This document shows, in pieces, positions 61,335-64,000 of a stretch of 64,000 nt of DNA (position 1 is the stretch's first letter; each line of letters starts with the position of its first letter). This stretch comes from Certhia americana. Lineage: Eukaryota > Chordata > Aves > Passeriformes > Certhiidae. The notes below the pieces were generated by a model. The model ran no database searches. It was given only the letters and a program-made list of their open reading frames with translations, and was not told the DNA's origin. A program made the position numbers and the translations under genes. The stretch covers positions 51,295,471 through 51,359,470 of the forward strand of contig CM031857.1 in NCBI GenBank assembly GCA_018697195.1. The letters run 5' to 3'.

Positions 61335-64000
61335 GCGATATATGTATTTAATCTGAATGTAATTTTTCTTTTTAAGTACAGGTGGACTTAGAGATCATTG
61401 CATAGTTCCCCAAACAGAACAGTTCAATGCTAGTAAGCACTGTGGAGTTGATTCACTAGCAGGTCAGTCCTGATGTGTTCTCTGCCCTTTTCCCTTCTGA
61501 TCGTAAAGTTTCTATTCACAGCATCTAAGACCTCTACTTCCCACATAAATCCCAGAAACTTTATGATAGTTTGACATAGTTCCAACTGTTTTATCCAGAT
61601 TACAGTTACTATCAGAACTTGAAAGGAAATTAACAAAAGAAATTTATTGACTTGAACCAGTGCAACAAAGGAAATATTGGAGGGACAGGAAAGAGTAGAG
61701 ACAAAGAAATGGGATGATGTTTTGTGCTGTTTCTTTGATAATAGTTATAAGATAAGATGGTTATATTAAATATTACGGTGAAGTACATTTTCAGAAAAGG
61801 AAAAAACCCTGCAAAATTTTTAAGTTCTTTTGATGCATTTTATTATCAATAAGGTGAAGCCTGATCATATGCATAACAACAACAAAAACAAAATAAAGGA
61901 GCAAAGTCAGCTGAAGCAATGAAAGACTAAACTACAAAGAGACTGTGCAAAGGTCAAGATAAACTTTTGTGTGATGCAGGGAGCATTATGACAAGTATGA
62001 AAGGTAAGACAGATAAGTACAAGTAAGGATTTTGTGTGAATTAATTGAAATTTTCCCCAGAAAACTGACTTTTCTTTGTCAACATGGCATGATTGGTGAT
62101 TCACTCTAAGAAATCACTGGTTAGAAAAGGCAAATCCAGAAAAATCAATGGCAGACAATTTTAATTTCTTTTTTTTTTCTCTTGTTCACTTGGTAATTAA
62201 TAGAAGGCAAAAATAATCATGTCTCTTAAAACCTAATCTACTGGGCTTTCTTTTCTAATTCAGAAGCTCTGCTTGAAAATAATACTGCTAAAAGAAGTTT
62301 TAATTTATTTTTTTTTTTTGATACTGCAAATCCAGAATTACTTCAAAAGGGAAAGCTGCTTTAAAACAGGCTATTCTGGATTATAAAAGATAAAGCGCAC
62401 AAAATCTAATCTATCCTCTTATCCACTAGTTTTGCTGTGTTATTTGTGTTTATACAGGTTGTGAGTTTTACCAGTTTACTTAGTACTGAAAATTCATTAT
62501 GAGAAAGAATGAATTTCTGGCTTATCAATACCTTGCAAGCAGCCTACCATAAACACTGGACTCAGTATGAGAGAGTCACTACTCAGTGTCCAAGCTGTTC
62601 AGATGGCCAGCTAAATCTCATGGCACTGCTTGAAATCTCTGGTCAAAAATGTAATCATAAAAAGCTGCTTCCAGCCAAACTGAATTTTTGGTATTTTTAT
62701 GATTAAAAGAAACTCACATGGTCAGATATTCATTTGAAATTACCAAGTATACGAAGAAAGTATTAAAAAAAACCCAAAAAACAAAAAACAAAAAAAACCC
62801 CACGTTTAAATTTTAGAAAATGCAGTGTGAAAAACAGACATAGTCCAGAGCAAGGGTATTCAGATCTGGATGCATTTCTTATAATATTTCAGAGTAATTC
62901 TTTCCAGACTTACAAGGACTGTATCTCTTCTTTGTTTTTTTCACTTCTACAAATTTATTTGGATTTTTGTGCATGTAAGTATGAGTTTCCAGAATGTTAT
63001 TATGTTTTCCTATGAGTCATCTGAGAAATAACAACATTTACATGTTTTCCAGATTTTACAATGTCAGGCTTTTGAAAAATAACTAGCCAGTGTTCTCAAA
63101 TTCCTGTAATTAGATCACTGTCAGATGTAGATTGTTCAGATTTGTATATTTAGATTACCATGCACTTTTGTGAAAGATATAAAAGAAAATGTACAGGCAC
63201 AAAATCTCAATGTTCTAGTTCTGGAACACTTTGCAAATCACAACTTTTTTGGTAGTATTTCTACATTACCATATGTTTTTCTGTGTGTTTGCTCAGTTTA
63301 TTTTCAAAGTTTTCAAGAGTCAAAGATTCTCCTCTACAGAGAAATAAGGTGAATCCAAGTCCAGTGAGAGCTGGTTATTACATTTTTCTTTTCCTTCAGG
63401 TCGTACATCCATCATTTGATAAGTTGTTCTACTTGCATTTCTTCTCATCTATCTGAAGCAAACTCAGAATCAAAAACTTCCAAAAAAACTAAAAGAACTT
63501 CCTACTCTTCACATGAGTCAGGAATTCCATCCCAGGGAAGGACTTCTCAGAGTGGGGAAAAAACCCCACAGGGACAACAATGACTTCTCTCCTCCTTTCT
63601 TTAGGGGTAATCTTGCTTCCCTACAAGCCCTTAAAATAGTTTCTCCTCATTCCACTTAGCATCCAGGTCCATCATAATATCCCTGTGACCTGAAAAATTG
63701 TCTTCATCTCCTTCTTCTCCCTGGGCTCTAAAAACATCTGACAGACAGGAATGGAGCAGATTGAGTGACAATTGTGAGTTTTCAGAGAAACCACTCAAAG
63801 ATCAAAGGTTAAAAAAGAGTTGGACTTGCAACCATAAAAGTGAGAGGAAGATGCAGAGCCAATTAAAGCCTGAACAAAACAGATAAGAACATCAAAAAGC
63901 ATCTTTCTTCTCAAACTAGCATTTGATGCAATGATGCTCATTTTCAAAGCAGTACACAAACATTAATTATTTCTCACAATACATCAGTGAGATAAAAAAA
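61335..64000. other. Unique AT-rich DNA to the window end, no gene seen
   Basis: Only the A-rich (CAAAAA)-type stretch near 62765 stands out. Open frames are under 70 codons. The window ends in an A run (7 bases) without any feature crossing the edge that I can recognise. Confidence 0.6.
62765..62800. repeat. A-rich (CAAAAA)n-like tract
   Basis: A run of A broken by single C or CCC, ending 'aaaaaaaccccac'. Low-complexity DNA; a decayed A-rich tail of a retroposon is possible. Confidence 0.75.

Noticed and set aside
1..64000. CRISPR arrays, operons, riboswitches, rRNA or intact tRNA genes
   Set aside because: None seen; the tandem repeats here are microsatellites or two-copy duplications, and the sequence is vertebrate.

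Overview
This 64 kb window is non-coding DNA from a vertebrate, almost certainly a bird and most likely a passerine. Three things support that. Thirteen 5'-truncated fragments of the sauropsid LINE CR1 are scattered on both strands, many with the 3' end typical of bird genomes (runs resembling GATTCTATG). One element at 49171-49309 has a tRNA-Ile-like head joined to a CR1-type tail, the layout of the passerine SINE TguSINE1. The background is AT-rich with microsatellites and homopolymer tracts. There are no operons, ribosome binding sites or long intact reading frames, so nothing suggests bacterial, phage or organellar DNA.

No protein-coding gene could be recognised. The longest open frames are 168 codons (minus strand, 20493-20999) and 162 codons (plus strand, 54556-55044); neither resembles a family I know. 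I list both as unassigned. Two short segments are bounded by plausible splice signals (8991-9063 and 25940-26078) and are given only as weak exon candidates. The window is therefore best read as a gene desert or part of a very long intron.

Layout: 1-17 kb holds seven CR1 fragments (61-556, 2416-2700, 6584-7055, 10566-10890, 12977-13268, 15717-16150, 17061-17188), including one internal reverse-transcriptase piece. 17-26 kb is more mixed: unassigned open frames, a less AT-rich stretch with a (CAG)5 tract, a CR1 fragment, a GGAA/GGCA minisatellite (23243-23410), a tRNA-like segment, a MIR-like ancient SINE fragment (24397-24458), and a 27-bp duplication able to form hairpins (25390-25458). 28-34 kb holds a retroposed-transcript-like poly(A) tail next to a CR1 copy, then two CR1 copies facing tail to tail. 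34-49 kb is mostly unique AT-rich DNA with a (GT)24 microsatellite, a possible old repeat (36044-36454) and a CR1 fragment (39780-40205). 49-51 kb has the SINE and another CR1. 51-64 kb is mostly unassigned, with a possible solitary LTR (57820-58110).

I found no convincing new biological system. The most useful leads are the SINE as a lineage marker, the MIR-like and tRNA-like relics, the GGAA minisatellite and the candidate exons. All family assignments are by eye against remembered consensus patterns, so subfamily names are deliberately not given and boundaries are good to about 10-30 bases.
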